Below are positions 1 through 7,505 of a stretch of DNA of 64,000 nucleotides, piece by piece; the first letter of the stretch is position 1, and every line of letters begins with the position of its first letter. This DNA is from Campylobacter concisus (GTDB lineage Bacteria > Campylobacterota > Campylobacteria > Campylobacterales > Campylobacteraceae). The DNA lies in contig NZ_NDYP01000002.1 in assembly GCF_002165775.1 (NCBI RefSeq), positions 1 to 64,000 of the forward strand. Reading direction: 5' to 3'. Below the pieces are notes generated by a model. That model searched no databases, was not told the origin of the DNA, and saw only the letters and a list, made by a program, of their open reading frames with translations. The translations under genes were made by a program, and so were the position numbers.

Positions 1-1017
1 CTTGATAAATTTTTACAAGACGCAAAAGAGCTCGACGTGGACGCGATATGTGACGGCAAAGAGGTCTATATAGGTGCGATAATGGAGCACATTGAAGAGG
101 CTGGAATTCACTCTGGCGACTCAGCTTGCATATTGCCACCGATGAGCTTAAGCGCAGAAATGATAAAAAAAGTGGAGAAGCAAACCAGAGATATTGCTCT
201 AAATTTAGGCGTTGTCGGCCTTATGAATATCCAGTTTGCTATCTATGAAAACGAGCTTTATATGATCGAGGTAAATCCTCGCGCGAGTAGAACCGTGCCG
301 TTCGTGAGTAAGGCTACTGGCGTGCCTATGGCAAAGGTGGCGACAAGAGTTATGTGGCAGGGAAATTTACGTGAGGCTCTTAAATTTTATGATGATTACA
401 AGGTTGTTTATGAAGATGGCGATATCCTAAAACCTCGTGTTAGCTCGCATATTTGCGTAAAAGAGTGCGTGTTGCCGTTTAATAAGCTAAGCGGCGCCGA
501 TCTCATCCTTGGTCCTGAGATGAAGAGTACGGGTGAGGTTATGGGTATAAGCCACGATTTTGCAAGCTCATTTGCAAAGAGCCAGATCGCTGCAAGCAAC
601 ACTTTGCCAAGCAAAGGCAGGGTATTTTTAACGCTAGCTGACGCTGATAAATCTTACGCGCCTGATCTTGCAAGAGAGCTAATAGCGCTTGGCTTTAGCA
701 TCATCGCAACTGGCGGCACGCATAAAATTTTAAGCGAAGCTGGCGTTGAGGCTGAGTTTGTCTATAAGATAAGCGAAGGCAGACCAAACGTCGAAGATAG
801 GCTAAAAAACGGCGACATCGCACTTGTTATAAATACAAGCGATACAAAATCAAGCGTGGATGATGGCAAAAAGATCCGTCAAAACGTGCTTAGATTTAAA
901 ATTCCTTACTTTACAACGATCCGCGCAGCACTTGCTGCTGCTAAGTCGCTAAGTGCAGTTCTAACTGGCAAAGCACTTGAAGTAAAAAGCTTGCAAGAGT
1001 ATCTAAGCGAGAAATGA
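1..1017 (+). CDS. carB: carbamoyl-phosphate synthase large subunit, C-terminal part (cut by window edge)
   Basis: The frame is open from base 1, so this is the 3' third of carB; the N-terminus lies outside the window. CarB makes carbamoyl phosphate from bicarbonate, ATP and the ammonia released by CarA, for pyrimidine and arginine synthesis. Visible are the end of the second ATP-grasp half (EVNPRASRTVPFVSKATG) and the C-terminal MGS-like allosteric domain (GFSIIATGGTHKIL, then INTSD). The last 41 codons plus stop (892-1017) are duplicated at 3534-3659. The stop overlaps the start of the next gene by four bases (ATGA). In this window carA lies 3.8 kb downstream, separated by an inserted restriction-modification cassette. 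Confidence 0.95.
   Translation, partial: LDKFLQDAKELDVDAICDGKEVYIGAIMEHIEEAGIHSGDSACILPPMSLSAEMIKKVEKQTRDIALNLGVVGLMNIQFAIYENELYMIEVNPRASRTVPFVSKATGVPMAKVATRVMWQGNLREALKFYDDYKVVYEDGDILKPRVSSHICVKECVLPFNKLSGADLILGPEMKSTGEVMGISHDFASSFAKSQIAASNTLPSKGRVFLTLADADKSYAPDLARELIALGFSIIATGGTHKILSEAGVEAEFVYKISEGRPNVEDRLKNGDIALVINTSDTKSSVDDGKKIRQNVLRFKIPYFTTIRAALAAAKSLSAVLTGKALEVKSLQEYLSEK
890..1017 (+). repeat. left copy of carB 3'-end direct repeat
   Basis: The 3' end of the functional carB is repeated at 3532-3659. A 78-base block (925-1002) is identical to 3567-3644, and another 20 bases (904-923) also match. The differences lie at the outer ends and are mostly synonymous (TTT/TTC, AAA/AAG, ATT/ATA, CGC/CGT; final codons differ). 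The two copies bracket a 2.6 kb restriction-modification cassette. This copy completes the carB reading frame and probably arrived with the cassette (inference). Confidence 0.93.
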
Positions 1018-1727
1018 GCCAAAAAGAGTGCGTAGTAGAAGCGTTAGCTAGCCTTGGTGGCATGGCAACGCTTTTTGATCTTTATCATAAAACTGATGTT
1101 AGCGCTTGGGGTAGTAAAACTCCATTTGCTAGTATAAGACGGATAGTGCAGACTAATAAAGAATTTTATAAGATCAGAACCGGACTTTGGGGACTTTGTG
1201 AGTTTAAGGATAAAAATTTAGCCAAAACAGGTGATAGCAAGAGTGAGCAAAATGAGAAATTTACACATTCTTATTTTCAAGGCGTTATCGTTGAGATAGG
1301 AAATTTAAGACATTTTCAAACATTCATTCCAGCTCAAGATAAGAACAAAATTTATAAATCAAATAAGAAACTTTGCGAGCTTGTGAGCTTGAGTAAGATA
1401 TATAAATTTAGTTATGAAGATATCGTTAAAAGAGCAAAAACAATAGATGCGATATGGTTTAACGAAAGAAATTTACCAAACTCATTTTACGAAGTTGAAC
1501 ATAGTACAGACTTTAAAAATTCACTAAACAAATTTTTTGAGCTTCAAGACTTTAATGCTAGGATGTTTATAGTCGCAGACAAAAAGAGGCAAAGAGAGTA
1601 TGAAAGCGTTTTGAAGGCTAGTATCTACGAGCAGATAGCTCAAAAGGTAAAATTTGCTAGTTACGAAGATATATCAAGGCAGCTTGAAAGAGAGAGTGAG
1701 CAAGCATTTATTAAAATGGGAATTTAA
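1014..1727 (+). CDS. HTH / putative PD-(D/E)xK nuclease-like protein of the R-M cassette
   Basis: A 237-residue protein with no firm family assignment. Residues 1-65 look like a winged-helix HARE-HTH-type domain (ALASLGGMATLFDLYHKTD, then an RTGLWGL turn). Residues ~85-210 contain IDAIWFNE followed by SFYEVEHST, an Asp...Glu-x-Glu arrangement that resembles a PD-(D/E)xK nuclease core with a His or Gln type third position. The gene starts on the carB stop codon (ATGA overlap) and runs directly into the DpnD-like gene, so it is the first gene of the cassette. A DNA-binding or second restriction-type nuclease role is inference. It could instead regulate the cassette. Confidence 0.6.
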   Translation: MSQKECVVEALASLGGMATLFDLYHKTDVSAWGSKTPFASIRRIVQTNKEFYKIRTGLWGLCEFKDKNLAKTGDSKSEQNEKFTHSYFQGVIVEIGNLRHFQTFIPAQDKNKIYKSNKKLCELVSLSKIYKFSYEDIVKRAKTIDAIWFNERNLPNSFYEVEHSTDFKNSLNKFFELQDFNARMFIVADKKRQREYESVLKASIYEQIAQKVKFASYEDISRQLERESEQAFIKMGI

Positions 1728-1924
1728 TGAAAGAATTTGAAGTTGAGATAACTGAAATTTTAAGTAAAAAGATAAAGTTTAAAGCAAAAGATCAGCATGA
1801 GGCATGTAAGATCGCCAAAAAGGCTTATGAAAAGAGCGAGATCGTGCTTGGAGCTGATGATTTTACTGAGGTGAAATTTAATATCTTGCCCATAAGTAAG
1901 CCAAACAATCAAGGTAAAAAATGA
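1727..1924 (+). CDS. DpnD/PcfM-like small protein
   Basis: A 65-residue protein whose body (EVEITEILSKKIKFKAKD, then SEIVLGADDFTEVKF) fits the DpnD/PcfM C-terminal domain: a beta strand, an amphipathic helix containing an EA-repeat, and a closing VLGADDF strand. DpnD was named for its position beside the DpnI restriction gene of Streptococcus; its function is not known. Here it overlaps the upstream gene by one base and the restriction endonuclease start by four bases, so the genes are likely translationally coupled. Family membership rests on pattern recognition only. Confidence 0.7.
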   Translation: MKEFEVEITEILSKKIKFKAKDQHEACKIAKKAYEKSEIVLGADDFTEVKFNILPISKPNNQGKK

Positions 1925-2076
1925 ATAATATAACTCCTTTTGATGAATTTATGGCAAGTTTAAAAGAGACAAATGCTACGCTCGGCTACTTTTGTGATTT
2001 TAAAAAATGTTCTAAAAACCTTGCAGAGGTCGCTACCAAACTTAATGCTTTAAATTCCTTACTTGGTTCAAAAGAT

Positions 2077-2095
2077 TTGAAAACAGATATTTTCA
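2077..2095 (+). repeat. left arm of inverted repeat at inversion boundary
   Basis: Reads TTGAAAACAGATATTTTCA. It matches the reverse complement of 2397-2415 at 17 of 19 positions. It sits in codons 53-58 of the restriction gene, exactly where homology to the N-terminal part of DpnII switches strand. Confidence 0.85.
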
Positions 2096-2396
2096 GAGTG
2101 AAACCTTTCTGAGATTAAATTCGCAAAATTTGTTCCACTGCGGTTTTTTCTGGCATTTGTGTCAAGTCCAACCTCTACGCCAAACACATAATCACATAAA
2201 TTTTTAATTTTTCTATCCTTGAAAATTTCATCAAGTCCAGTCTCTAAAAGAAAGTTGTAAATTTTCTCTGGCTCATCAAAATAACTCTTTAACTCAAGTA
2301 AACTGCCACTTGAACTCACAACTTTTCTACTACTTTCTCGAACGGCAATTAGTAAATTTAGCACCTCAAAACAGCTTCGATATTCTTTAAAAAGCG

Positions 2397-2415
2397 TGAA
2401 ACTATCTGCTTTCAA
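2397..2415 (-). repeat. right arm of inverted repeat at inversion boundary
   Basis: On the minus strand this reads TTGAAAGCAGATAGTTTCA, matching 2077-2095 at 17 of 19 positions. Codons on either side of it rejoin in frame with the left boundary after inversion. Confidence 0.85.
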
Positions 2416-2719
2416 GCTGAAGTATCAAGCTCAAATTTTTCATTAAATTTAGGTAGTGATGTGAAGATATTTGATTTTTCGACTCGCATACAAAATATCA
2501 CTTATCTAATCGAAGCAAATTTTTATAGTGGCGGTGGCTCGAAATTAAACGAAGTAGCAAGAGCTTACATCGAAATAGCCAAAAGGATCTCCCCTTTGTC
2601 AGAGTATAAATTTATCTGGATCACTGATGGCTGGGGTTGGCACGATGCTAGAAATAAGTTGCAAGAGGCCTATAAGAGTGTAAGGATTTATAACCTTGCA
2701 AATTTGCACCTTTTTATAA

Positions 2720-3535
2720 ATGAGCTTAAAAATGCGTAATGATTTCAGACTCATAAATGGTGACTGCTTCAGTGAATTGGCTAAATTTAAAGGTGAGTTT
2801 GATCTTATCTTTGCGGATCCACCATATTTTCTTTCAAATGGCGGACTTAGCATCCAAAGCGGGCAGATAGTTAGCGTAAATAAAGGCAAGTGGGATGAGG
2901 GCACAAATATCGATGAGATCGACGAATTTAACCTACAATGGCTCAAACTCGCTAAAAACGCACTTAGTAATAACGGTAGCGTGATGATAAGTGGGACGTA
3001 TCACAACATCTTTTCTATAGGTAGAGCGCTTCAAAAGCTTGATTATAAAATTTTAAACATCATTACGTGGCAAAAGACCAATCCTCCGCCAAATTTTAGC
3101 TGCAGGTATCTAACACATAGCACTGAACAGGTTATTTGGGCTAGAAAAGATGAGAAACATAAGCACATCTTTAACTATGAGCTTATGAAGCGGATAAATG
3201 GAGATAAACAGATGAAAGATGTGTGGAGTTTTGCTGCGATTGCTCCTTGGGAGAAAGCATGCGGTAAGCATCCTACGCAAAAGCCACTTTCACTTTTGAT
3301 AAGGCTTATCTTGATGGCAAGTAACGAAAATAGCATCATTTGTGATCCTTTTGCAGGCTCAGCAACAACTGGCATAGCTGCAAATTTACTAGGTAGAAAT
3401 TTTGTTGGTATCGAAAAAGAGCAGGAATTTATGGATATAGCACTTAAGCGAAAGGCTGAGCTAGAAGCAAATTTTATAAAATTTAGAGATAAATTTAGTG
3501 ATATAAAGTTGCTCGACAGCTTAAAATTTGGTTAG
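2720..3535 (+). CDS. dpnA: DpnA-type adenine-specific DNA methyltransferase
   Basis: A beta-type N6-adenine methyltransferase, expected to methylate GATC. Motif IV is FADPPYFLSNGG (residues ~30-42), followed by SGQIVSVNKGKWDEG and WQKTNPPPNFSCRY; motif I is DPFAGSATTG near residue 213, preceded by the HPTQKP motif. These blocks match DpnA of the DpnII system as I remember it. The frame overlaps the end of the restriction gene by 20 bases; an internal ATG at 2732 (MRNDF) is an equally good start. The second DpnII-system methylase (DpnM, Dam-like) is not in the cassette. The stop codon (3533-3535) lies on the first bases of the second carB repeat, so the cassette boundary is very tight. Confidence 0.88.
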   Translation: MSLKMRNDFRLINGDCFSELAKFKGEFDLIFADPPYFLSNGGLSIQSGQIVSVNKGKWDEGTNIDEIDEFNLQWLKLAKNALSNNGSVMISGTYHNIFSIGRALQKLDYKILNIITWQKTNPPPNFSCRYLTHSTEQVIWARKDEKHKHIFNYELMKRINGDKQMKDVWSFAAIAPWEKACGKHPTQKPLSLLIRLILMASNENSIICDPFAGSATTGIAANLLGRNFVGIEKEQEFMDIALKRKAELEANFIKFRDKFSDIKLLDSLKFG

Positions 3536-3659
3536 ATTCAAGATACCTTACTTTACAACGATCCGTGCAGCACTTGCTGCTGCTAAGTCGCTAAGTGCAG
3601 TTCTAACTGGCAAAGCACTTGAAGTAAAAAGCTTGCAAGAGTATTTATCTAAAAAATAA
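3532..3659 (+). repeat. right copy of carB 3'-end direct repeat (carB remnant)
   Basis: Reads as the last 41 codons and stop of carB (RFKIPYFTTIRAAL ... EYLSKK) without a start. It is followed by the hairpin terminator at 3671-3698, as expected for the original end of carB. I infer that this is the resident carB tail, cut off when the cassette entered with its own carB end. Compare 890-1017. Confidence 0.93.
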
Positions 3660-3670
3660 TAAATTTAAGG

Positions 3671-3698
3671 CAGTTTAGCTTATAGCTAAACTGTTTTT
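3671..3698 (+). terminator. rho-independent terminator (ancestral carB terminator)
   Basis: A perfect 10-bp stem CAGTTTAGCT / AGCTAAACTG with a 3-base loop, followed by TTTTT. It lies 11 bases after the stop codon of the carB remnant. Confidence 0.85.
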
Positions 3699-3822
3699 AA
3701 AGTATTGCTAGAAGCAGTAGATGTCTATGTATGGCATTTTGCTTTGAATTTTAGTCTAGCTTTCATCAATCTAGTAATATTAAAGCTTATGTTTAATATA
3801 ATCTCACTCAAAAGGAGAGATT

Positions 3823-4263
3823 ATGAAAATTTTAAATGCTTTTTTTACGGGTATTATATTTGCCCTTGCTCCTATTTTTACACTATTTGTTGGAATTTAC
3901 AACAACTACTTTTCTTACTATGGCATAAGCGAGTATTTTAATGTTGTTTTTGTTGATAACGTGCCTTTCCTATGGCTTTTGCCTATATTTTTTATATTTG
4001 GGTATTGCTTTTTTTACGCGCCTTTTAGAAAAATTTTTAGAGCTTTTTATTTAGTTTTGCTGATAGTTTGTGCTTTTAGTTGGTATCCTGACTTTGGACG
4101 CACTTTAGGAGAGAATTATTTTATGAGTAAATCGCTATCTTTAGATATCTCATCAAATTTAGAAAATGAGCAAAAGACTGATGGAAAGATACTTTATGAA
4201 GGACGAAGAGAAATTTATTTTTTAAGAAGCGATAATAATAAAGTCGTTAAAATTTCAAAGTAA
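3823..4263 (+). CDS. hypothetical membrane protein
   Basis: A 146-residue protein that I do not recognise. It has three hydrophobic segments (about residues 5-25, 45-65 and 72-88) and a C-terminal soluble part of about 50 residues ending in a strand-rich KILYEGRREIYFLRSDNN stretch, probably on one side of the inner membrane. The start is fixed by a strong AAAGGAGAG Shine-Dalgarno seven bases upstream. It stands alone between the carB terminator and the DUF507 gene, with the same A/T-rich composition as its neighbours. Confidence 0.75.
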   Translation: MKILNAFFTGIIFALAPIFTLFVGIYNNYFSYYGISEYFNVVFVDNVPFLWLLPIFFIFGYCFFYAPFRKIFRAFYLVLLIVCAFSWYPDFGRTLGENYFMSKSLSLDISSNLENEQKTDGKILYEGRREIYFLRSDNNKVVKISK

Positions 4264-4312
4264 AGTTTTACCTTTATTTAGTTAAAATGGCATAAAAATT
4301 TAAAGGTTTAAA

Positions 4313-4864
4313 ATGCGTTTAAAACTCCCACACGTTCCGTATATTTCACATAAAATAGCAATAGATCTTCTAAATTGTGGTTTCGTAAGACTAAATAAAG
4401 GTATTGAGCCAATCGTAGCAAAAACAAGTGAAATTTTAACAGTCGATATTCAAAAAGAAAGAGCTTTAGATGAGCGAGTAAATGAGCTTTTGGAGAAAAA
4501 TGAAGATGAGATGCAAACTATGCAAATTGACCGCAAAAATATGTTTTGGCTCGTTAAAAAGAAGCTCGCAGGTGAATTTGATGTAATTTTAACCCACGAA
4601 GATAGATTTAGTAATATCGCTCACAAAGTGCTTGAAGCTATTTGGAAGAGCGGCTTTGTTGATTATAATGTATCTGAAAATCGCGTAAAAAATGTGATTT
4701 ATAACTCAATAGACGAGTACTTAAAAAGCTATGAGAAGATAGAAGATGATGTTTATGAAATGATACAAAATTATAAACATAAGCTAATCCCAGGAACTGA
4801 TGAATATGATCTTGTCTTTGAGCGTTTGTATCAAGATGAGCTTAAAAAAAGAGGTATGCTTTAA
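4313..4864 (+). CDS. DUF507 family protein
   Basis: A 183-residue cytoplasmic protein of the DUF507 family, known mainly from epsilonproteobacteria and Aquificae and without known function. It starts MRLKLPHVPYISHKIAIDLL, has a charged helical middle, and ends in repeated acidic/aromatic helices (DEYDLVFERLYQDEL). The stop overlaps the carA start by one base, so the two are co-transcribed. A -10-like TAAAAT lies about 25 bases upstream. As I recall, C. jejuni also has this gene before carA. Confidence 0.85.
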   Translation: MRLKLPHVPYISHKIAIDLLNCGFVRLNKGIEPIVAKTSEILTVDIQKERALDERVNELLEKNEDEMQTMQIDRKNMFWLVKKKLAGEFDVILTHEDRFSNIAHKVLEAIWKSGFVDYNVSENRVKNVIYNSIDEYLKSYEKIEDDVYEMIQNYKHKLIPGTDEYDLVFERLYQDELKKRGML

Positions 4865-5982
4865 TGAAAGCTTACATTTATATTGAAAATGGTGTTTTTT
4901 TAGAAGCAAAAGCTTTTGGTGCTCATGGTGAGTGTGCAGGCGAGCTCGTTTTTAATACCTCGATGACTGGCTATGAAGAGATCATGAGCGATCCAAGCTA
5001 TGCTGGTCAGTTTATCGTCTTTACGATGCCAGAAATAGGTATAGTAGGCATAAATGAAGATGATATGGAGAGTCTTAGAATTCATGCAAGTGGCGTTATA
5101 ATGAGAAGCTATAACGAGACTCCGTCAAATTACCGCTCGCAAAAATCTTTGGGAAAATTTTTCGAAGAGCAAGGTAAATTTGGTGTTTATGACGTTGATA
5201 CTAGATACCTTACAAAGATGCTACGTGACGAGGGTGCGCTTATGGCTTATATCTCAACGCAGATAAGTGATAAAGACGAGCTAAAACGTAGGCTTGAAAG
5301 TAGCGGGCGTATCGAAAATATAAACTACGTAAAAACAGTTAGTGCGATGGATGAATATGAGCACAAAAAAGGCGCTTGGGATAGAAATTTAAAGTCATAT
5401 AAGCCGCTAAAAAGTATTGGTAAAAAGATAGCTGTTTTTGACTTTGGTGTAAAGAGAAATATCCTAAACGAGCTATGTGAAACTGGTCTTGAAGTCATCG
5501 TAGTGCCACACGACACTAAGGCTGAAATTTTGATAGAAAAATTTAAAAATGGCGAGATAAATGGGGTGTTTTTATCAAATGGTCCTGGTGAGCCAAAAAA
5601 TTTAAAGGCTGAAATAGGCGAGATCAAAAAGATGATTGAGGCTAAGATACCTATATTTGGCATTTGCCTTGGACATCAGTTACTCTCAAACGCCTTTGGG
5701 TACGAGACATATAAGCTTAAATTTGGTCAGCACGGAGCAAATCACCCAGTGCTAAATTTAGAGACAAAAGCGATCGAGATAACAACACAAAATCACAACT
5801 ACAACGTACCTGAGAGTATCGCAGAAGTAGCTGTTGTGACTCATAGAAATTTATTTGACAACACGATCGAGGGTGTGAGATACAAAGACTATCCGATCTT
5901 TTCAGTTCAGCACCACCCAGAAGCAAGTGGTGGTCCAAGCGAGAGTAAATATATATTTAAGCAGTTTTTAGAAATTTTATAA
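4864..5982 (+). CDS. carA: carbamoyl-phosphate synthase small (glutaminase) subunit
   Basis: A 372-residue protein that hydrolyses glutamine and passes ammonia to CarB. The N-terminal CPSase domain has the diagnostic GELVFNTSMTGYEEIMSDPSY block. The C-terminal class I amidotransferase domain has FLSNGPGEP, the nucleophile in GICLGHQLL, and the His/Glu pair in QHHPEASGGP. Length and motifs are normal and all triad residues are present. It is coupled to DUF507 upstream and followed two bases later by the DsbD-like gene, so the three probably form one operon. Confidence 0.97.
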   Translation: MKAYIYIENGVFLEAKAFGAHGECAGELVFNTSMTGYEEIMSDPSYAGQFIVFTMPEIGIVGINEDDMESLRIHASGVIMRSYNETPSNYRSQKSLGKFFEEQGKFGVYDVDTRYLTKMLRDEGALMAYISTQISDKDELKRRLESSGRIENINYVKTVSAMDEYEHKKGAWDRNLKSYKPLKSIGKKIAVFDFGVKRNILNELCETGLEVIVVPHDTKAEILIEKFKNGEINGVFLSNGPGEPKNLKAEIGEIKKMIEAKIPIFGICLGHQLLSNAFGYETYKLKFGQHGANHPVLNLETKAIEITTQNHNYNVPESIAEVAVVTHRNLFDNTIEGVRYKDYPIFSVQHHPEASGGPSESKYIFKQFLEIL

Positions 5983-5983
5983 G

Positions 5984-6649
5984 ATGCAAAACATAAACCT
6001 TTACATGATTGTCTCAGTTGCATTTTTAAGCAGCTTTAGTCATTGTGTAGGTATGTGCAGCGGATTTTTGAGCTTGCAGACTCTATTTTTTAAAGGTAAG
6101 AATAAAATAGAAATTTTAATGCTAAGCACACTTTATAGTCTAGCTAGAATTTTTGCTTATGTAGTTTTAGGAGCTTTGTTTGGCGCCTTTGGAGTTGTTA
6201 TTAGCTTTAGCATGCAGGCAAGAGGTCTTATATTTTTCATAGTTGGCTTAGTGATCGCGTTTATCGGCATTACCTTACTTTTTAGGGGTGAGCTTTTAAA
6301 ATTTGTAGAGAATCAAAAGGCGCTTAATTTTGTAGTAAGAATTGCAAAAACAAGGATTCAAAAGAAAAATTTAGCAAATTTTTTATTACTTGGTTTTTTA
6401 AATGGCTTTTTGCCTTGTGGTGTGGTTTATTATTTTTTGGCACTTGGGATTTTAAGTGCAAATTTTATTGATTCGGCTTTTATAATGCTTGTATTTGGTC
6501 TTTGTACATTGCCAGCCATGCTTTTAGCTAGCTTTGTATTTGGGATTTTAAATGAAAAATTTAAAGACATAATGTTTAAGATTTCGGCTAGCATAATGAT
6601 AATAAATGGAATTTATCTATCATTTTTAGGATATAGAGCAAATGCCTAA
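5984..6649 (+). CDS. DsbD_2/UreH-like (TauE/SafE-type) membrane protein
   Basis: A 221-residue inner-membrane protein with about six transmembrane helices. The first helix has the SHCVGMCSGF motif and the fourth has NGFLPCGVVYYFLALG; this pair of Cys-containing helices marks the DsbD_2 (UreH-like) family. Relatives near cytochrome oxidase genes are thought to help copper or thiol handling during oxidase assembly. The position between carA and the cbb3 operon agrees with that, but the substrate cannot be read from the sequence. Confidence 0.82.
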   Translation: MQNINLYMIVSVAFLSSFSHCVGMCSGFLSLQTLFFKGKNKIEILMLSTLYSLARIFAYVVLGALFGAFGVVISFSMQARGLIFFIVGLVIAFIGITLLFRGELLKFVENQKALNFVVRIAKTRIQKKNLANFLLLGFLNGFLPCGVVYYFLALGILSANFIDSAFIMLVFGLCTLPAMLLASFVFGILNEKFKDIMFKISASIMIINGIYLSFLGYRANA

Positions 6650-6729
6650 GATAGTAAAGTAAGAAAGATAATTGTTAATTGCGTCAAAATTTATGATGTT
6701 TGATAAATATAACCAAAAAGGAAGAATAA

Positions 6730-7413
6730 ATGAGCAAGATTCTTAATAATCTAACCGTTCTTATCGTTGAAAATGAGGGAGATGGTAAAAAAATAGTACA
6801 AGAAGTTATGCGAGATAAATTCGAAAAAGTTATCACTGCTCAAAATGGCGATGAAGGACTTAAGAAATTTAAAAAATATAATCCAAATATGGTTATAACA
6901 GACGTTTTTATGCCTATAATGAATGGCCTTGATATGGCTAAAAGCATTAAAGAAATTTCAAAAGATACACCTATTATAGTTTTTAGTACAAATAGTGAAA
7001 AAGAAACACTTCTAAAGGCGATAGATGTTGGTATTGATAAATACGTTTTAAAGCCGATTGATCTTGATGATTTTTTGGTTACGTTAGAAAATGTTGCTAA
7101 AAATAAGATAGAAACAGCAAATATTATTCAGGTTACAAATGGATATAGTTTTAATAAAATAAAACGTGTGCTTATTAGAGATGGTGTTGAAATTTCTCTT
7201 ACAAAAAAAGAGCTTGCATTTATATCTTTACTCATAAAAAGACTTGGTACGCTTGTACTTCACGATGAAATAAAAAATGTTGTTTGGGTTGGCGAGAGCG
7301 TGACAGAGGCTGCTATTAGGACCTTCGTTAAGCGTGTCAGAGATAAAGTCGGTAGTAATTTTATAAAAAATGTTCCTGGACTTGGTTACAAAATAGATAG
7401 AAGACTCTCCTAG
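6730..7413 (+). CDS. OmpR-type response regulator
   Basis: A 227-residue two-component regulator. The receiver domain (1-125) has the phospho-acceptor Asp58 in VITDVFMP and the Lys in VLKPID; the acidic pocket is VENEGD rather than the usual DDE, so one acidic residue is replaced. Residues 140-226 are a winged-helix DNA-binding domain ending in VPGLGYKI. No histidine kinase gene is adjacent; in C. jejuni, as I recall, a kinase gene sits beside the homologue. It has its own leader and a GGAAG ribosome-binding site. Targets may include the downstream cbb3 operon (inference). Confidence 0.9.
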   Translation: MSKILNNLTVLIVENEGDGKKIVQEVMRDKFEKVITAQNGDEGLKKFKKYNPNMVITDVFMPIMNGLDMAKSIKEISKDTPIIVFSTNSEKETLLKAIDVGIDKYVLKPIDLDDFLVTLENVAKNKIETANIIQVTNGYSFNKIKRVLIRDGVEISLTKKELAFISLLIKRLGTLVLHDEIKNVVWVGESVTEAAIRTFVKRVRDKVGSNFIKNVPGLGYKIDRRLS

Positions 7414-7505
7414 TAAAAGAGAATTTATATTAATTAAGTCTTTTTATAGTTTTTCTACTCTAAAATAACCGAAAATTAATATAAATTTAACTAGGAGGAA
7501 AATTT

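Larger units (their letters stand above)
2077..2415. other. inverted (possibly invertible) segment inside the restriction gene
   Basis: The segment between two 19-base inverted repeats is in reverse orientation relative to the surrounding gene. The crossover may have occurred anywhere within the repeats, so the inverted part is 301 to 339 bases. Flipping the full 339 bases keeps the frame at both ends. No recombinase gene is visible nearby. If the flip still occurs it would act as an ON/OFF switch for the endonuclease; that is inference. Confidence 0.85.
1921..2739 (+). pseudogene. DpnII/MboI-family type II restriction endonuclease, split by an internal inversion
   Basis: Three pieces of one GATC-type restriction enzyme lie here. 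The + strand holds the N-terminus (1921-2112, KETNATLGYFCDF) and the C-terminus (in frame to 2739, with TYLIEANFYSGGGSKLNE). The middle is on the minus strand (2415 down to 2068, with FEVLNLLIAVR, VFGVEVGLDTNARKNRSG). Inverting 2077-2415 (339 bases, divisible by three) joins the pieces in one uninterrupted frame of 272 residues, close to the 288 of DpnII as I recall it. Both joints read as plausible DpnII protein: SKDLKADSFTLFKEY and HSENICFQAEVSSS. In the present orientation translation stops after 63 residues and the catalytic region is divided, so no active enzyme is expected. No other lesion is visible, which suggests a recent or reversible event. Confidence 0.9.

Noticed and set aside
2068..2415. 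Minus-strand open frame of 115 residues as an independent gene
   Set aside because: Its translation is the middle part of the DpnII-type enzyme whose ends lie on the other strand; it starts at a TTG inside the inverted repeat. It is an inverted segment, not a gene.
3705..3941. 78-residue + strand frame
   Set aside because: Overlaps the better-supported gene at 3823, has no ribosome-binding site, and its sequence shows no family features.
7414..7505. Regulator-binding site upstream of ccoN
   Set aside because: The leader is A/T-rich and contains TAAAAT, but no convincing palindrome or FNR-type box could be read.
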